In this document: positions 7,076 through 14,611 of the stretch, piece by piece
Layout: each line of letters opens with the position of its first letter
How positions within the stretch are numbered: position 1 is the first letter of the stretch
Assembly (NCBI GenBank): GCA_964465665.1
Contig: CAYXKM010000132.1
Location: forward strand, 1-18,680
DNA: 18,680 nt
Reading direction: 5' to 3'
DNA from: JAKEGN01 sp964465665
GTDB taxonomy: Bacteria > Pseudomonadota > Gammaproteobacteria > Steroidobacterales > Woeseiaceae
Translations under genes and position numbers: made by a program
Notes under the pieces: model-generated
Seen by the model: only the letters and a program-made list of their open reading frames with translations
Told to the model about the DNA's origin: nothing
Database searches by the model: none

Positions 7076-7924
7076 ATGAACATGAACACCAATGCAATCC
7101 GCATACTGGCGGTAATCGACCCGACTCGAAACGATCAGTGGGCATTGAAAAAAGCGGTCTCCATCGCAAGAGCCCGGTCTGGCAGCAAAATCACCGCTTT
7201 TCTCGCCATTTTCTCCGACGCCCAGTGTGACGACCCGGAGCGCCTGCGGCTCGTCGAGCTCACGCGTCACAGGATGTGGTTGCAGCAGATTCTTGACACG
7301 TTTGCGAGCAAGGGTGTTGCTATCGAGCCACTGGTCGAATGGGATGCCGATTGGCGCGAAGCCGTCTGTCTCGCCGCGGAACGTGGCTCTTACGACCTGG
7401 TGATCAAGCAAGCCAGTGGACGACCATTGGCACTCGCCAGTTCCGATCGACACCTGATTCGTTCGTTACGTGGCAGCGATTTGTTGCTGGTCAAACACGA
7501 CCCACTGGATGAGCTGAGAAAAGTGCTTGTTGCAGTGGATTTCAACGCTACCGATGCAAGCCACGCTGAACTGAACGAGGCCATCATCGCTCTCGGCAGG
7601 AGCCTGCGCGGCAGCAGCGAAAGCATCGAGCTGCACTCGATCAGTGCGTACCCGGAAGCGGACCGATTTGTGCATCCGCCGGATGTTGCCAAGATGCTCG
7701 GGATTGCACGATCGCAAGCGCATGTACGCCAGGGCAGTGCGGAGGAAGTCATTCCGCGCCTGGCCAACAGGATCGGCGCGGACCTGGTCATTGTCGGCAG
7801 CATCGGACGCAGCGGCCTGTCCGGCATTACCATCGGCAATACTGCCGAGAAAATTCTCGCCGATATCGAGGCGGACATCCTGGTAATCGTGCGGGAACTG
7901 GAAAGGGAACGCTCGGCAGCATAA
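7076..7924 (+). CDS. Tandem universal stress protein (UspE-like)
   Basis: This 282-residue cytoplasmic protein contains two Usp domains, about 7-143 and 147-274, the size and arrangement of UspE. The C-terminal domain keeps the nucleotide-binding pattern G-2x-G-9x-G at G241, G244 and G254, followed by N rather than S/T. The N-terminal domain lacks the glycine motif (QASGRPLALASSDR instead), so only the second half probably binds ATP. Usp proteins support survival under starvation, oxidative or envelope stress. Translation may start at 7076 or at the second ATG (7082); neither has a clear ribosome site. It is followed after 84 bases by a GST gene in the same direction. Confidence 0.9.
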   Translation: MNMNTNAIRILAVIDPTRNDQWALKKAVSIARARSGSKITAFLAIFSDAQCDDPERLRLVELTRHRMWLQQILDTFASKGVAIEPLVEWDADWREAVCLAAERGSYDLVIKQASGRPLALASSDRHLIRSLRGSDLLLVKHDPLDELRKVLVAVDFNATDASHAELNEAIIALGRSLRGSSESIELHSISAYPEADRFVHPPDVAKMLGIARSQAHVRQGSAEEVIPRLANRIGADLVIVGSIGRSGLSGITIGNTAEKILADIEADILVIVRELERERSAA

Positions 7925-7970
7925 CGCCTAAGGAGCGATTGCGTTCCGCGGGGTATTGCCAACAGGGGTA

Positions 7971-8006
7971 GAATCCGGTCCTGACCTTCGCGCAAGGACC
8001 GGATTC
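7971..8006 (+). promoter_or_regulatory. Hairpin covering the ribosome-binding site of the GST gene
   Basis: GAATCCGGTCCT (7971-7982) and AGGACCGGATTC (7995-8006) form a perfect 12-bp stem with a 12-base loop. The only Shine-Dalgarno-like sequence of the GST gene, AAGGA (7994-7998), falls at the start of the 3' arm, and the stem ends 2 bases before the ATG at 8009. Folding would hide the ribosome site. It could also end upstream usp transcription, but no T-run follows. Confidence 0.55.
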
Positions 8007-8008
8007 CC

Positions 8009-8683
8009 ATGCTGACCCTGCATCACCTCGAAAACTCTCGTTCACAACGCATACTCTGGTTACTCGAAGAACTGGGCGTCGATTACCGTTTGAAGCTCTA
8101 CAAACGCGATCCGGTGACCAGTCTGGCGCCGCCCGAGTTGCAAGCGATCCATCCGCTCGGCAAGTCGCCGATCATCACGGACGGTGACACCGTTGTGGCC
8201 GAGTCCGGCGCGATTATCGAGTACCTCGTTGGCAAGTATGACAACGGCCGCCTGCGGCCGGCCGAGGGCACTCCGGAGCGGCTCGCATGGACTTACTGGC
8301 TGCACTATGCCGAGGGAAGTTTCATGCCGCTGATGATCGTGTCGCTGATCATGAGCCGGATCGAGAACGCGCCGATGCCGTTTTTCCTCAAACCCGTGGC
8401 CAAGGGCATTGCAGCCAAAGTGCGCAGCAACTACCTGGAACCGAACGTAAAACGCAACCAGGCATTCATGGAAGCGGCGCTCGGGAAGTCGACCTGGTTT
8501 TGCGGCAACACGATGACAGCAGCCGACATGCAAATGAGTTTTGCGGTCGAGGCTGCCGAGGTGCGCACGGATCTGACATCGCACTATCCAAATCTGCTGC
8601 GATTCCTGCAACGGATTCGCGCGCTGCCGGCCTACCAGCGGGCGCTGGAAAAGGGCGGGCCTTACTCACTACTTGGAAAATAG
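8009..8683 (+). CDS. Glutathione S-transferase family protein
   Basis: The protein has 224 residues. An N-terminal thioredoxin-like domain (1-78) contains HHLENSRSQR near the glutathione-activating serine (S10 or S12), the cis-proline in GKSPII (P54) and the glutathione-gripping ESGAI (65-69). An all-helical C-terminal domain spans about 90-205. It probably conjugates glutathione to electrophiles or reduces peroxides in the cytoplasm; the substrate is unknown. Gfa in the same window and an Atm1-type exporter also fit a glutathione-using cell. The start is fixed by the family N-terminus, and translation may be limited by the hairpin at 7971-8006. Confidence 0.9.
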   Translation: MLTLHHLENSRSQRILWLLEELGVDYRLKLYKRDPVTSLAPPELQAIHPLGKSPIITDGDTVVAESGAIIEYLVGKYDNGRLRPAEGTPERLAWTYWLHYAEGSFMPLMIVSLIMSRIENAPMPFFLKPVAKGIAAKVRSNYLEPNVKRNQAFMEAALGKSTWFCGNTMTAADMQMSFAVEAAEVRTDLTSHYPNLLRFLQRIRALPAYQRALEKGGPYSLLGK

Positions 8684-8828
8684 GACCGGGAATCAGAGCA
8701 GAATCCTCAAAAATTGTGCTCGAACCACGAACTTGTTGCTTCAATTCGGTCGAAATTCAGGACTCTGAATTGCCTTGGCGTATTCGATCAAAAAGTGTTC
8801 GGCGGCGACCTGTCGCATAGGGGGAAAA

Positions 8829-9188
8829 ATGACTGGCTTCAACCGGCTGGGTAAGGTCATTCTGTTTGTGGTTTTGGCAACATTCGTTTTCGGATGCACG
8901 ACCCTGCAGACCTTTCCAGTGACCGATCGAGAGTTGGTGCAGAATCAGCTGGACGTTGGTGACAACGTCAGTGTCAGGGGAAAGGACGGCTCGGAATTGA
9001 CCTTCGCGATCGACTCGATAACTGACGATGGAATTGGCGGTGACGGATCCTTTGTCGCCTGGTCCGATGCTCAGCAAATTGAAGTGCGACAATTCAGCGC
9101 GGGGAAAACTATCGGGTTGGCAGCAGCCATAGCCGCCGCCGTAGTGGTCGTTGCAGGTGCCGGCGACTCGGATGGTGGCGTGTATTAA
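8829..9188 (+). CDS. Small lipoprotein with C-terminal hydrophobic segment
   Basis: The protein has 119 residues counted from the ATG at 8829, preceded by AGGGGGAA; the frame opens at 8775 but only this start gives a proper signal. The lipoprotein signal (ILFVVLATFVFGC) predicts acylation at C23. Residues 40-90 form a small beta-rich unit (VGDNVSVRGKDGSELTFAIDS) resembling a short SH3-like barrel. Residues 94-111 (Ala/Val rich) are hydrophobic enough to cross or dip into a membrane, and a short Gly/Asp tail follows. I know no named function. It faces the sensor kinase gene tail to tail and shares the hairpin at 9212-9240. Confidence 0.75.
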   Translation: MTGFNRLGKVILFVVLATFVFGCTTLQTFPVTDRELVQNQLDVGDNVSVRGKDGSELTFAIDSITDDGIGGDGSFVAWSDAQQIEVRQFSAGKTIGLAAAIAAAVVVVAGAGDSDGGVY

Positions 9189-9211
9189 CCGCGCCCTGAT
9201 CCGGATTCAAT

Positions 9212-9240
9212 CGTTTCCTATTCACCGACAATAGGAAACG
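9212..9240. terminator. Bidirectional terminator-like hairpin between convergent genes
   Basis: CGTTTCCTATT (9212-9222) and AATAGGAAACG (9230-9240) pair perfectly over 11 bp with a 7-base loop. The stem includes the last codons and stop (9218-9220) of the sensor kinase. No strong T-run follows on either strand, so it may act as an mRNA 3'-end stabiliser or collision barrier rather than a classical terminator. Confidence 0.65.
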
Positions 9241-11320
9241 CAAGCCGGAACTCGGCGCCGGGTTCCCTGTTGACGACGTCTACTTTGGCACGCATCAGGG
9301 CTGCGAGCTGGTGCACGATCGCAAGACCAATGCCCGTGCCGACGGTTTCGCGGGTGAGTTCCGATTCCGCGCGATAGAAAAGCTGGAAGATTTTCTTCAT
9401 CTGGCCTTTCGGGATGCCATGCCCGTAGTCGCGGATGGTGAAAACGACGTTGCCGTCGCCCGTCGTCTGGCTGCCGATATCGATGACCTTGTTCGCGGCA
9501 TTCCTTGAAAACTTGATTGCATTGTCCACCAGGTTGATGATGATTTGCGTGAAACAATCGTCATCGACCATCACCGACGATTTGTCGTCAACAGCGCCGC
9601 GAACCAGGTTCAGTGTAAATCCCGCTCGCCCGATCTGACTGCCGACTTTCGAATCGATCTGATCCATCAATTCGGCGATCGTTTTCCTTTTCAGCTCAAG
9701 CTGTGGTTCGGCTCGCGTGATTTTCGCAAGCTGCAGGACATTCGAGATCAGCCGGGTCAGCCTTTCCGATTCATCGTGTATGTACCCGTAATACTGCTTG
9801 CGCTTGTCCTCGGCTACCCACCCTTCCTTCAGCATCTCCCCGTACATGCGTATGGAGGTCAACGGGGTTTTCAGTTCGTGGCTGACGGCCGATACGAAAT
9901 CCTGTTGCTGGCGCGCCAGCCGGATCTGGCCGAGCCCGAGGCGATAGACCAAATAAAAACCGGCCACAAAAACAATTGCGATGATGACCGACGTCCAACG
10001 CAGGACCTTCGCTCCCGGTCCGGCCGGCAAGCGGTTGACGGAGTAGATCAGGTCGAGTTGATCCAGCGGTGCGGAAAGCCGGCGTTGATACAGCAGCGTT
10101 CCCCGCAGTTCTTCGGAACTCACCGGGTAACTATCGGCCTCCGCACCGCGAACCATGCGGATGACTTCGGACTGGTAGCCGATCACGAGGTCCGACATGT
10201 CCGACAACGATGTGGCGCGAAACCTGTTTTCGATAGCGCTGGACAGGAACGATTCCGTATCGATCAGCAGTCCCTGGATCAGCCGCTCGCCGTTGCGCCA
10301 GACCTTGCGGAACAGCACAAGGTGGCCGCTGGAAAGCAGGCTGAACTCGTACGGGTCGATCTCGCTGGCAAACGTGCTGATGCGAACAGCACTGGCTGCG
10401 CCGATGCCAGCGCTTTCCGTCGCAGACTCGGCAGCGGCGGCCGGCACCGATGCCGGTAACTGTGGCAGTGCCGACTGCTCCAGCCGGCGTGCGCGGCCGG
10501 CGAGATTCGCCTCGGCATTTTCTTTCGCGGCGGCCGATACTGCGGTTTCGGGCTTTCGTTCCAGGCCTTCGCTCTTTTTCTGCAGGGAGGCATCTAGCTT
10601 CAGGTCGGCGACCTTGCCGTAGGCGGCAACCTGCTCCCGTGCATCCCTGTCGCTCTCATTGCCGGTCACCGCCATCGCGCCGGCGGCAGGAGACTGCGCT
10701 TGCGGCGCACTGTTCAGTTGATCGAAGACCTGCTGGCTGTAATCGTCCTTGCGTTTTCCTTCCTGTCGCTCGGCTTCGCCGGCCACAGCTGCTTCGGCCG
10801 GTGGGGCGTCGGATATCGCAGGGTCGCGAACCAGCCGGTTGTCGGCGAGAACCCGATGAATCTCGTCCGCCAGCGATCGCCGTTCCGCCAGTTCTTCTGG
10901 TGGAATGCCGAGTTTGTCCAGTGCAGTGTCCGCTGGCGGCAGCAGCGGCGTACGAAAGCTGCCGTCGGCATCGACCTGGAAATAACCGATGACACCCGGA
11001 ATGTCCTGCGGCACCGGGTATTCGGCCAGCGGCGAGCGCTGCAGGAAATTGGCAGCGGGGTCGCCGCTCACCACCAGGAATGCAAAGTCGGCGAATCCGC
11101 GGGCCTCGGCGGTCCGGATGCGCTCGCCCAGATCCGCGTCGATACGCGCGGTCAGTTCCTCGGCCATGCCACGGTGCTGGTGGAAAGCTTCCCATTTGAG
11201 CTGGCCATAGGCTTGCCAGATCAGCGCCGCCGTCGGCACGGCGAGCACTAGGAACAGGAGCGCAACGAAAAGGCGCAGTCGCCGTACGTCAAACGCTTTG
11301 AGGAAGTTGTTGCTTGCCAT
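9218..11320 (-). CDS. Membrane sensor histidine kinase with large periplasmic domain
   Basis: The protein has 700 residues from the ATG at 11320; the longer open frame up to 11509 is mostly Arg/Pro/His and overlaps the regulator gene. TM1 is about 14-36 and TM2 about 441-462. Between them lie ~400 periplasmic residues: two structured parts (about 45-165 and 315-435) separated by an Ala/Glu/Lys/Gln-rich low-complexity insert (about 170-312). The kinase core carries phospho-acceptor H481 in SHELKTPL, N-box N600, G1 DYGHGIPKG (631-639), F-box FQLFYR (645-650) and G2 GTGIGLAI (661-668). It forms an operon with the response regulator 38 bases upstream, which is its obvious phosphotransfer partner. 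The signal sensed is unknown; the position beside a PspA operon suggests envelope condition. Confidence 0.93.
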   Translation of the reverse strand: MASNNFLKAFDVRRLRLFVALLFLVLAVPTAALIWQAYGQLKWEAFHQHRGMAEELTARIDADLGERIRTAEARGFADFAFLVVSGDPAANFLQRSPLAEYPVPQDIPGVIGYFQVDADGSFRTPLLPPADTALDKLGIPPEELAERRSLADEIHRVLADNRLVRDPAISDAPPAEAAVAGEAERQEGKRKDDYSQQVFDQLNSAPQAQSPAAGAMAVTGNESDRDAREQVAAYGKVADLKLDASLQKKSEGLERKPETAVSAAAKENAEANLAGRARRLEQSALPQLPASVPAAAAESATESAGIGAASAVRISTFASEIDPYEFSLLSSGHLVLFRKVWRNGERLIQGLLIDTESFLSSAIENRFRATSLSDMSDLVIGYQSEVIRMVRGAEADSYPVSSEELRGTLLYQRRLSAPLDQLDLIYSVNRLPAGPGAKVLRWTSVIIAIVFVAGFYLVYRLGLGQIRLARQQQDFVSAVSHELKTPLTSIRMYGEMLKEGWVAEDKRKQYYGYIHDESERLTRLISNVLQLAKITRAEPQLELKRKTIAELMDQIDSKVGSQIGRAGFTLNLVRGAVDDKSSVMVDDDCFTQIIINLVDNAIKFSRNAANKVIDIGSQTTGDGNVVFTIRDYGHGIPKGQMKKIFQLFYRAESELTRETVGTGIGLAIVHQLAALMRAKVDVVNREPGAEFRLAFPIVGE

Positions 11321-11358
11321 GACAGTCAGAATCCGGGGAGTCGAACAGGCTGCGCATA

Positions 11359-12060
11359 TCAGTGACCGGTGATCAGCCGGTAACCGGCGCCGCGCACGGT
11401 GAGGAGATGGACCGGCTCTTTCGGGTCGGGCTCGATCTTGCGCCGGAGCTTCGCGACATGGATGTCTACCGTACGTGTCTCGATGTCGAGGTTTCGTGCA
11501 TAACCCCATACTTTTAATAGTAATTCCTCTCTAGGAACGGGGCGGCTCGAGTTCGCCGCGAGGTAGCTCAGGATATCGATCTCGCGCCGCGTGAAAGTCA
11601 GTGTTTCCGCACCGTGTGTGCCGGAAAGATTCTCCGTGTCGATGCTGAGTGTGCCGAGCTCCAGGGTCCGTAGCCGCGCCTCGCCGACGCCGCTACGCCG
11701 CAACACCGCCTCGATCCTGAGCAGCAACTGCTGAACGGAGAACGGCTTCCCGACGTAATCGTCGGCGCCGAGTTTCAGACCGTCGATGATGTCTTCATCG
11801 GAGGTCCTCGCTGTCAGCATGATCACGGGTTGCCGCCGGTCGTTTTCGCGAATGGCGTTGCAGATGGCGAAACCGTCCATGCCCGGCAACATGATGTCGA
11901 GCAGAATCAGGTCGAACTTGCCGGTCAGCGCTTTCTTAAGCCCTTCGGGTCCGGTCGCTGCCTCGTCGACCTCGTAGCCGTGATAAACGAGCACGTCGGC
12001 GAGGCCGGTGCGAATGGCTTCCTCGTCTTCCACGATCAGTATGCGGCTTTGTCGCTTCAT
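11359..12060 (-). CDS. OmpR/PhoB-family response regulator
   Basis: The protein has 233 residues. The receiver domain (about 5-118) has acidic pocket E11/D12, phospho-acceptor D55 in LILLDIMLPG, T83 and K105 (GKPF). The winged-helix DNA-binding domain (about 135-230) has the characteristic RRKIEPDP and TVRGAGYRL. It is the first gene of a two-gene operon with the sensor kinase and is divergent from the PspA operon. No good Shine-Dalgarno precedes the ATG at 12060. Instead a GTAAG direct repeat (minus strand, 12065-12082) ends 4 bases before it, which hints at autoregulation. OmpR-type regulators bind tandem half-sites one helical turn apart, as found at 12106-12123. Confidence 0.95.
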   Translation of the reverse strand: MKRQSRILIVEDEEAIRTGLADVLVYHGYEVDEAATGPEGLKKALTGKFDLILLDIMLPGMDGFAICNAIRENDRRQPVIMLTARTSDEDIIDGLKLGADDYVGKPFSVQQLLLRIEAVLRRSGVGEARLRTLELGTLSIDTENLSGTHGAETLTFTRREIDILSYLAANSSRPVPREELLLKVWGYARNLDIETRTVDIHVAKLRRKIEPDPKEPVHLLTVRGAGYRLITGH

Positions 12061-12064
12061 CGTG

Positions 12065-12082
12065 ACTTACGTTATCACTTAC
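12065..12082 (-). promoter_or_regulatory. GTAAGT direct repeat next to regulator start
   Basis: On the minus strand GTAAGT occurs twice with a 12-base period (12077-12082 and 12065-12070), ending 4 bases before the regulator ATG. It resembles the GTAAA pair at 12106-12123 but lies on the opposite strand. Binding here could repress the regulator's own operon. Confidence 0.4.
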
Positions 12083-12105
12083 CTGATGCAGGCGCCGCGC
12101 GCGAA

Positions 12106-12123
12106 TGTAAATTTTTTGTAAAT
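12106..12123 (+). promoter_or_regulatory. CpxR-box-like tandem operator GTAAA-N6-GTAAA
   Basis: TGTAAAT occurs at 12106-12112 and 12117-12123, an 11-bp period that puts both half-sites on one face of the helix. The published E. coli CpxR box is GTAAA-N5-GTAAA with tolerated spacer variation. It lies about 97 bases upstream of the PspA start and 46 bases from the regulator gene, so the neighbouring OmpR-type regulator is the natural candidate to bind it. Confidence 0.6.
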
Positions 12124-12219
12124 CGCAGCCTTGAGGTTTTACCAAAGTCTGCCTGTGCAACCGGCCACTGTGTTCCTACGATGGATCCCGTCATCGGATA
12201 ACCACGCAGGAGTCACACC

Positions 12220-12768
12220 ATGGCATTTATCAATCGAATCTCGCGCCTTTTCAAAGCGGATTTTCATGCCGTGCTCGATCGCATCGAAGAGCCCGAACAG
12301 CTGCTGAAACAGGCGATTCGCGAAATGGACGACGAGCTCGCCGCCAGTGAGCAACGTATCCGGCAATGTGCGCACGAGCAGCAGATGCTGGCTTCGCGAA
12401 GAAGCGATCTGGGTGAAAAGCTGGTCGAGTTCGAAAAGGAACTGGACCTTTGCTTCGCATCCGGAAAGGACGATCTCGCACGCAGCATCGTCCGCAGGAA
12501 GCTCGAATCCCAGCGCCTGGTCAAGCGCCTGAACACTGACGAACAGTCGAACGAAAAGTTCCTCACCGAACAACGGGCGCAGCTCGAGGAAAATCGCGCC
12601 GCGCTCGCATCGCTGCGGCAGAAAGCCGAGATTTTCGCGCAGCGCTCCTCGCGCGATGAAAGGAGCACATACGGCGATGCGCCTTGGGCCACGCAGGAAC
12701 TCGTGGTCAGCGACAACGAAATCGAAGTGGCGTTTCTGCGTGAGCTGGCCTCGAGGAGGGCGTCATGA
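12220..12768 (+). CDS. PspA/IM30 family membrane-stress protein
   Basis: The protein has 182 residues, shorter than E. coli PspA (222). The amphipathic N-terminal helix and MAFINRISRLFKADFHAVLDRIEEPEQL match the PspA start closely, including the conserved E/D-P-E turn at 23-26. Residues about 25-155 are a long charged coiled coil, as in the ESCRT-III-like fold of this family. PspA binds stressed inner membranes, oligomerises and limits proton leak. AGGAG (12208-12212) with 7-base spacing sets the start. It is the first gene of a three-gene operon; its stop overlaps the next start (ATGA). No pspF, pspB or pspC is visible, so control is probably by the divergent two-component system rather than by the classical Psp circuit. 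Confidence 0.88.
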   Translation: MAFINRISRLFKADFHAVLDRIEEPEQLLKQAIREMDDELAASEQRIRQCAHEQQMLASRRSDLGEKLVEFEKELDLCFASGKDDLARSIVRRKLESQRLVKRLNTDEQSNEKFLTEQRAQLEENRAALASLRQKAEIFAQRSSRDERSTYGDAPWATQELVVSDNEIEVAFLRELASRRAS

Positions 12769-13328
12769 AGCGGCCGGGATTCTTTCATGGCGTTGCGGCC
12801 GCAGCAGTGCTCGGATTCCTGGCATCGGCGTTCGTCGCGGTATTCATTCCGTTCATCGGTGTGGGCGCCGTATCACGGCTGGTCATTCCGGGCCTCGCGC
12901 TCGCCTATATTCTTTATTTGTTCAGCCGTAACGATGAGAGGACCGGTCGCGCAACGACCGTCGTGTTGTGGAGCGCAATGACGCTGGCAACCTGGTGGCT
13001 GGCGCCTCCCTTACCATTCTATTTGCTCATTCATGCCGGCGCCGTATGGCTGGTGCGATCGCTGTATTTTTACTCGGGCGTCATTCCCGCGCTCATGGAC
13101 ATGGCGTTGAGCGGCCTGAGCATCGTGACTTCGGTCTGGGCACTGTCGCGTACCGGCAGCGTTTTCCTCGGTACGTGGTGCTTTTTCCTGGTGCAAGCGT
13201 TGTTTGCAGCCATCCCGTCATCGATAGCCGCGAAGTCACGGGCTGGTGCGATCCCGCAAACCGGCAATGAGTTCGAACGTGCGCGACAACAGGCTGATGC
13301 CGCGCTGAAACAACTGATCACACAATGA
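12765..13328 (+). CDS. Six-TM integral membrane protein of the PspA operon
   Basis: The protein has 187 residues with about six hydrophobic helices (near 10-31, 36-53, 63-79, 83-100, 107-128 and 132-151) and a charged C-terminal helix (165-187). I do not recognise a named family. The gene begins inside the PspA stop codon (4-base overlap) with a strong GAGGAGG (12753-12759), so the two proteins are translationally coupled and probably work together. By position it could be the membrane anchor or receptor for the PspA-like protein, taking the place of PspB/PspC; that is inference only. Confidence 0.82.
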   Translation: MKRPGFFHGVAAAAVLGFLASAFVAVFIPFIGVGAVSRLVIPGLALAYILYLFSRNDERTGRATTVVLWSAMTLATWWLAPPLPFYLLIHAGAVWLVRSLYFYSGVIPALMDMALSGLSIVTSVWALSRTGSVFLGTWCFFLVQALFAAIPSSIAAKSRAGAIPQTGNEFERARQQADAALKQLITQ

Positions 13329-13353
13329 CATCCACTACCAAGAGGACAGGAAC

Positions 13354-14556
13354 ATGAAAACCGGACTGATAGGTATTGCGCTTTTTACCCTGACGCTCGG
13401 CGCGGTGCTGTACTACCCGTCGCTGAACGCCAGGCACCTGGTAGAGCAAACCGGCAACACGATTGACCGCGGGACCGTCACACAGAAACAGAAACCAATC
13501 GTCGATGTGGTATTCGTTCTGGACACGACCGGCAGCATGTCGGGGCTGATCGATGCGGCCAAGGAAAAGATCTGGTCGATCGCGACGACCATGTCGTCAG
13601 CACAGCCGACGCCGGAAATTCGCATCGGACTGGTCGGATATCGCGATCGCGGCGATGCCTACGTCACACGGATCATCGATCTTTCCAGCGATCTCGATTC
13701 GGTATACGCGGCGTTGATGGATTTCCAGGCGGACGGCGGCGGTGACGGACCGGAGAGTGTCAACAAGGCACTGTACGATGCCGTGCACGAGATGGCGTGG
13801 AGCCAGGCGGACCAGGCGTACCAGGTGATATTCCTGGTCGGCGATGCGCCGCCGCACATGGATTACCAGGGCGAAGTGCAGTACCCGGCAATTCTCGCCA
13901 GCGCGGCGGAGAAGGGCATCGTCGTCAACGCCATCCAGTGCGGCAACATGGCGGATACGATCCAGCCATGGACGCAGATCGCGAGCCTCGGACGCGGCAG
14001 TTACTTCCAGGTCGAGCAGGCCGGCAGCGCGGTGGCAATGACGACGCCTTACGACGAAGAGATTGCATCTCTGTCGGCAAAACTCGACGAAACCCGTTTG
14101 TACTACGGCACGACCGCGGAAAAGGAAAAGATGTCGGCGAAGATCGCGGCAACGGCGAAGCTGCACGAACGAGCATCCATGGCATCGCGCGCGGGGCGCG
14201 GTGCGTTCAACTCCGGTGAGGCCGGCAAGGAAAACTTCCTTGGTGACAACGAGCTGGTCGAAGCGGTGGCAAGCGGCAGCGTGAAGCTTGACGAACTCGA
14301 CAAAGACGCGTTGCCGGAGGCGCTGAAACCTATGGCGCCGGAAGCGCAGGCCACCTATGTCGCGGAACTCGCGCAAGAGCGCAAGGAACTGGAAACCCGC
14401 GTGCGGGAACTCGCCGATGCGCGCAGCGACTTCATGAAAAAGAAAGTGGAAGAAGCCGGTGGCGCCCGGGATTCGCTGGACCAGAAGCTCTATGACACCG
14501 TGAGCCGGCAGGCGGAAGTCGCCGGTCTTGTGTACGAAGACGGTCCGGCTTACTGA
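13354..14556 (+). CDS. Exported von Willebrand factor A domain protein
   Basis: The protein has 400 residues. A hydrophobic N-terminus (4-22) acts as signal peptide or membrane anchor, placing the rest in the periplasm. The VWA domain (about 48-230) has an apparently complete metal site: DTTGSMS (D57, T59, S61), GGGDGPES (128-135) and D164 in LVGDAPPH. The GGDGPE variant resembles the VWA type found in alpha-kinase-linked proteins. The C-terminal part (235-385) is charged and largely helical, probably coiled coil. It is third in the PspA operon, 25 bases after the membrane protein, with AGAGGA as ribosome site. VWA domains bind protein partners through a metal ion; here the partner could be the six-TM protein or the sensor kinase's periplasmic part. 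Confidence 0.88.
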   Translation: MKTGLIGIALFTLTLGAVLYYPSLNARHLVEQTGNTIDRGTVTQKQKPIVDVVFVLDTTGSMSGLIDAAKEKIWSIATTMSSAQPTPEIRIGLVGYRDRGDAYVTRIIDLSSDLDSVYAALMDFQADGGGDGPESVNKALYDAVHEMAWSQADQAYQVIFLVGDAPPHMDYQGEVQYPAILASAAEKGIVVNAIQCGNMADTIQPWTQIASLGRGSYFQVEQAGSAVAMTTPYDEEIASLSAKLDETRLYYGTTAEKEKMSAKIAATAKLHERASMASRAGRGAFNSGEAGKENFLGDNELVEAVASGSVKLDELDKDALPEALKPMAPEAQATYVAELAQERKELETRVRELADARSDFMKKKVEEAGGARDSLDQKLYDTVSRQAEVAGLVYEDGPAY

Positions 14557-14566
14557 TGGCGGCAAT

Positions 14567-14605
14567 GGGGTCAGGCCATCGTTCCTGAATTGGTGGTCTG
14601 ACCCC
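14567..14605. repeat. GGGGTCAG inverted repeat (REPIN-like) between convergent genes
   Basis: GGGGTCAGGCCA (14567-14578) pairs with TGGTCTGACCCC (14594-14605), 12 positions with one G-U type mismatch and a 15-base loop. It lies between the VWA stop (14554-14556) and the peptidase stop (14612-14614). The core is shared with the palindrome at 2706-2783. In this convergent position it may also stabilise both mRNA ends. Confidence 0.7.
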
Positions 14606-14611
14606 GATCTC

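Noticed and set aside
6891..7169. 93-residue N-terminal extension of the serine hydrolase
   Set aside because: The composition is unlike a protein, it would bury a good signal peptide internally, and it overlaps the Usp gene start.
8754..8771. Hairpin AATTCAG-GACT-CTGAATT after the GST gene
   Set aside because: A short AT-rich stem with no T-run; too weak to call a terminator.
11321..11509. N-terminal extension of the sensor kinase
   Set aside because: It is Arg/Pro/His-rich, overlaps the regulator's coding region, and precedes a clear first TM helix beginning at the ATG at 11320.
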